A stretch of 59,734 nucleotides of DNA from Aaosphaeria pasadenensis (lineage: Eukaryota; Ascomycota; Dothideomycetes; Pleosporales), in assembly GCA_022813625.1 (NCBI GenBank), contig JAKLMB010000059.1, forward strand, positions 1-59,734, given 5' to 3'. The notes under the pieces were generated by a model that was given only the letters and a program-made list of their open reading frames with translations, did no database searches and was not told where the DNA came from. Below are positions 57,003 through 59,734 of the stretch, in pieces. Every line of letters starts with the position of its first letter. Position 1 is the stretch's first letter. The translations under genes and the position numbers were made by a program.

Positions 57003-59360
57003 ATGCCACCACAGAACGAAGTCTTCGCTCAACAGGGACAGATCGACTGGGTCAACTTTGCAGTCTCTGTACCTCAATACTCCATCGAGTTCCTGGCCAG
57101 GATCCAGGGAGCCGGAGCGCAGCCGGGAACCTATGCCGCCGTAGCACAGCTTGCTACCAAGTTCAAGCTGTCAAAAAAGGGTATCGAGAGGCTTGAAGAA
57201 GCGATTTCGCGCCTTGGCGTTCGAAATTCGTTCTCTGAAGTGCTCTATTTCGGATTCGGCCACCGGAGCCTCTTGCGAATCATGTCGGAAACCATTGGCG
57301 GTCTTAAGATGATAGCACTTTGTGCGTGTCTGGATGAAGTTCATTCGCCAGTCGTCACAGCCAAAATTCTTTCTGCGCTTTGGAAGGAGTACCACATCAG
57401 CGAGGATTTTCAGCCGACCATTCAACAGTTCAAGGACCTTGTTAAAGTGTGTAGTGGATCACTATCTACATCACCATTTCCAGATATTGTTGACAAGATC
57501 CTGGGCCCCACGTCTAGTAGAGATGAATCCTGTTCTGAGCCCGAGGACTTTGCTAAGGCGCTGTGCGGGCTATTTGAGATCACCATGGGCACAAAAAAAG
57601 GTATCGTCATCACCGGAAGTTATGGCTGCTCGTTCATTGCAGCCATTGCGTATTGGCTTTTTGATCTAGACATACATGTCGAGGGGCATGATGGTGAGAT
57701 TTTGTTCAACTCGTCCACTGGCGGCCAGGTTGTCGAGCCACACTCAGCGCAGGTATACGTTAAGTATAACCACGGAACTGTCGGAACGAGTACCGACCTA
57801 CACCTTGCAAGCACTTCGTATGTGGTTGGGAGCATCAGAGACTTGATCCTGCTTAATGGTCCCCACGACACGGATTTTCGACACCGCCTACCATGGGAAC
57901 ACTGCCTCGGACGCATCTTCGGTAGAGCTTTTCAACATTTCTTAGCTCTAGAATCGTACGCGGGGTGGTTTTTTGGCAGTGCCGCGCGGCTCTACCTAGC
58001 ACTGGCTGAAGGTGAGAGTGATATCGATGATGTCAAGCGTGCAGCATTCGTTCATTTCGCCGACGGCTGCCAAGGACGAGGATTCATACATACCATCGAG
58101 GATTTTTTTCCTGAGCTGCGTTCCCCCGGGTTAAGGAGATGTATGGAAGAGGCTTATGATAAGCCAAAGAGTGCCGCGCGATCTCAGCTAGCAGAGTGCT
58201 TAGACGTTTTACGAAACAGCTGCGGATGCAACTCCTGCTCTTCGAGTAGGTCTTTTGATCAACAATGCCTAATGGAGGTTGCCGTTGCAATCTTTGATCT
58301 TGCAATCGCACTCGGCGCTGTCAAGTTCGACAGCGATACTAAGCTTCGACCAACTTACAACGGTCTCCGGCGTATTACACACAGTCAAAGATACAAACAC
58401 CGGACAGACCATAGCAGGCAAGAATCATTGATTGCACATATCTGCCATGACCACAATCAGGGGGAAAGCATCGAATTTATGCTCCACGACGTCGCGTGTC
58501 TGTTTACTGGCTATGAGCACCCAATGGTATATAACAAAGAGTTTTCTTCTCCAGTGGAGTGGAATGAGTGCATGCGAACAGCATTTGGTGTCCATGGAGT
58601 TTGCGTCTTCTTTGAAGGTCTTGTGTCGCCCTCTCCCCATGCTGAAAAACTGCGACACATTCATGTCATTCCAGGCCATATTGCAAAGATCGGAAAAGGC
58701 CAAGCACAGGTAGCTACCCAGTATGAGGGCATCTTGGATCTAATAAAGCCACTTTCCTCAACTCAAGAGTCAGTTATCACTCACGCAAGCCGGCCAGGGG
58801 CAACTAGTGAACCTGGAAATGGGGTTGATGAGATGGTTGTGGATTTATCTGACACCATTGTAAAAGACGAATTGACTGGACTTACCCAAGACATCACAAT
58901 TTCTGCCGAAGTCATTGACATTGGTGACGAGAAAAACTTGACATATTTCTATCGGGTGCAAGAGAAAAGCAACTACGCCTTCGTAGCTCCTGGATGGCTC
59001 ACCGGATTTGTGCTATATGCGACTGGAATGATCAAGTGTGAGAGAAAGGGTTGCTCGACTGAGTGGCCCGAGACGATAGACCTATTTCAAGTAATTAGTG
59101 GGTGGTCACCAGTTATAGGCCTTCCCAAGACCATACAGAAATCTCCAGGTAAACTACCTTGTACATGTATAGATTGGTCACCCATCAATAGGACAGATGC
59201 CGCTCGCTTGTTAACATTAGCGTCATACTGCGGCATTGATCTTGATCCTATGTCATTGGTGACCGCAGGGGTGGTGCTGCGTAGAGACGAATGTCTTCCG
59301 TGTTGTCTGAGGTACGCCTCAAGATTCCCTGAGGACGAGCCACTCCTCCATGTTGTATAG
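57003..59360 (+). CDS. Large fungal protein of unknown function (785 aa)
   Basis: Intronless, with the ATG at 57003. No signal peptide. The sequence looks like a globular fungal protein, with helical segments (KKGIERLEEAISRLG; KDLVKVCSGSLS), a Gly-rich segment KGIVITGSYGCSFIAAIAYWL that could be a loop or membrane-near helix (about 197-218), Cys-rich patches in the middle (NSCGCNSCSSSRSFDQQC, about 400-425) and at the C-terminus (KCERKGC; GKLPCTCIDWS; DECLPCC). I recall similar long, intron-poor, often multi-copy orphan proteins in filamentous ascomycetes but cannot name a domain. No catalytic motif is evident. Its stop is at 59358-59360, about 300 nt before the terminal poly-G. Confidence 0.75.
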   Translation: MPPQNEVFAQQGQIDWVNFAVSVPQYSIEFLARIQGAGAQPGTYAAVAQLATKFKLSKKGIERLEEAISRLGVRNSFSEVLYFGFGHRSLLRIMSETIGGLKMIALCACLDEVHSPVVTAKILSALWKEYHISEDFQPTIQQFKDLVKVCSGSLSTSPFPDIVDKILGPTSSRDESCSEPEDFAKALCGLFEITMGTKKGIVITGSYGCSFIAAIAYWLFDLDIHVEGHDGEILFNSSTGGQVVEPHSAQVYVKYNHGTVGTSTDLHLASTSYVVGSIRDLILLNGPHDTDFRHRLPWEHCLGRIFGRAFQHFLALESYAGWFFGSAARLYLALAEGESDIDDVKRAAFVHFADGCQGRGFIHTIEDFFPELRSPGLRRCMEEAYDKPKSAARSQLAECLDVLRNSCGCNSCSSSRSFDQQCLMEVAVAIFDLAIALGAVKFDSDTKLRPTYNGLRRITHSQRYKHRTDHSRQESLIAHICHDHNQGESIEFMLHDVACLFTGYEHPMVYNKEFSSPVEWNECMRTAFGVHGVCVFFEGLVSPSPHAEKLRHIHVIPGHIAKIGKGQAQVATQYEGILDLIKPLSSTQESVITHASRPGATSEPGNGVDEMVVDLSDTIVKDELTGLTQDITISAEVIDIGDEKNLTYFYRVQEKSNYAFVAPGWLTGFVLYATGMIKCERKGCSTEWPETIDLFQVISGWSPVIGLPKTIQKSPGKLPCTCIDWSPINRTDAARLLTLASYCGIDLDPMSLVTAGVVLRRDECLPCCLRYASRFPEDEPLLHVV

Positions 59361-59658
59361 CATAGCAGATCACAAGCATACCGCAGGTTTGCACTATCAT
59401 GATCTTGATAGACTAGACAAATCTCAATCCTCTGTCCCACGTCGACACCTACATGGAACTGTTCTTGACACCCTCCAGCTCCAGCCTGTGAATGATTCCA
59501 ACCCATCGAGCGTTTGTGTTCGTAGATTAACATGATAATAACACATGCATGCAACTAACCCGTAACCCTCAACACCAAGAAGAGAGGGAAGAAAAACAAT
59601 GCCTTCCACATCAAGAATCTCTACTCAAAAGCTTCACTTGCTGCTTGATAATCATCAT
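59361..59658. other. 3' flank of the 785-residue gene
   Basis: Non-coding stretch of 298 nt up to the poly-G tract. Nothing recognised. Confidence 0.4.

Positions 59659-59734
<76 letters not shown>
59659..59734. repeat. Terminal poly-G tract (76 nt)
   Basis: 76 consecutive G up to the last base of the window. It is most likely an assembly or sequencing artefact (two-colour Illumina chemistry reports no signal as G) or a contig end. It is not a TTAGGG-type telomere. Confidence 0.9.

Noticed and set aside
1..59734. tRNA genes, transposons, telomere repeats
   Set aside because: GGTTCGA-like words were found (for example near 45105) but none sits in a plausible cloverleaf. No transposase or reverse-transcriptase motifs and no TTAGGG arrays were seen. 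A covariance-model search could still find small RNAs.

Overview
The window comes from a filamentous ascomycete (Pezizomycotina). Most genes carry short spliceosomal introns (about 45-150 nt, GTRNGT...YAG), and the families are typical of this group: Zn2Cys6 regulators, a HET-domain protein, cytochrome P450s, an AA9 monooxygenase, a LaeA-like methyltransferase and a cyanovirin-N homology protein. The intergenic DNA repeatedly carries TACTCCGTA-like words, which I associate with Eurotiomycetes, but the class is not proven. No rRNA, tRNA, CRISPR array or intact transposon was recognised. All gene models were spliced by eye: every intron was checked for GT/AG ends and for keeping the frame, but no transcript data were available.

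Layout. 1-2.7 kb: poly-C tract and a small secreted protein. 2.7-7.5 kb: a short-chain dehydrogenase, a MaoC-type hydratase and an acyl-CoA ligase with a peroxisomal ARL terminus; this may be a small acyl-CoA module. 7.6-8.7 kb: Pfa5-type palmitoyltransferase. 8.7-17.5 kb: gene-poor, with three small Cys-rich zinc-ribbon-like genes in one orientation, an orphan 287-codon ORF and a patch of short direct repeats. 17.5-19.6 kb: HET protein. 20.9-22.6 kb: hexose transporter. 23.7-32.9 kb: three Zn2Cys6 regulators, one of them divergent from an intronless, bacterial-looking 2,2-dialkylglycine decarboxylase. 33.8-35.6 kb: a CYP61 (ERG5-like) P450 with an altered heme loop. 35.6-37.1 kb: two decayed genes, one readable as an ATP-grasp enzyme. 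37.1-37.6 kb: cyanovirin-N homology protein. 39.1-39.9 kb: further coding-like fragments. 39.9-44.6 kb: AA9 monooxygenase, TauD-type dioxygenase and a medium-chain enoyl/alcohol reductase. 47.2-50.0 kb: a single-pass Cys-rich membrane protein and a low-complexity PPxY protein. 50.5-52.5 kb: a microsomal P450. 54.9-56.2 kb: LaeA-like methyltransferase. 57.0-59.4 kb: a 785-residue protein of unknown function. The window ends in 76 G.

How the genes may work together. The best candidate for an undescribed system is the 23.7-32.9 kb block: an alpha,alpha-dialkylglycine (for example 2-aminoisobutyrate) degrading enzyme with a divergently transcribed regulator and two more regulators nearby, possibly extending to the transporter. 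The tandem zinc-ribbon family and the acyl-CoA module are the next most interesting. The remaining genes look like ordinary accessory genes.
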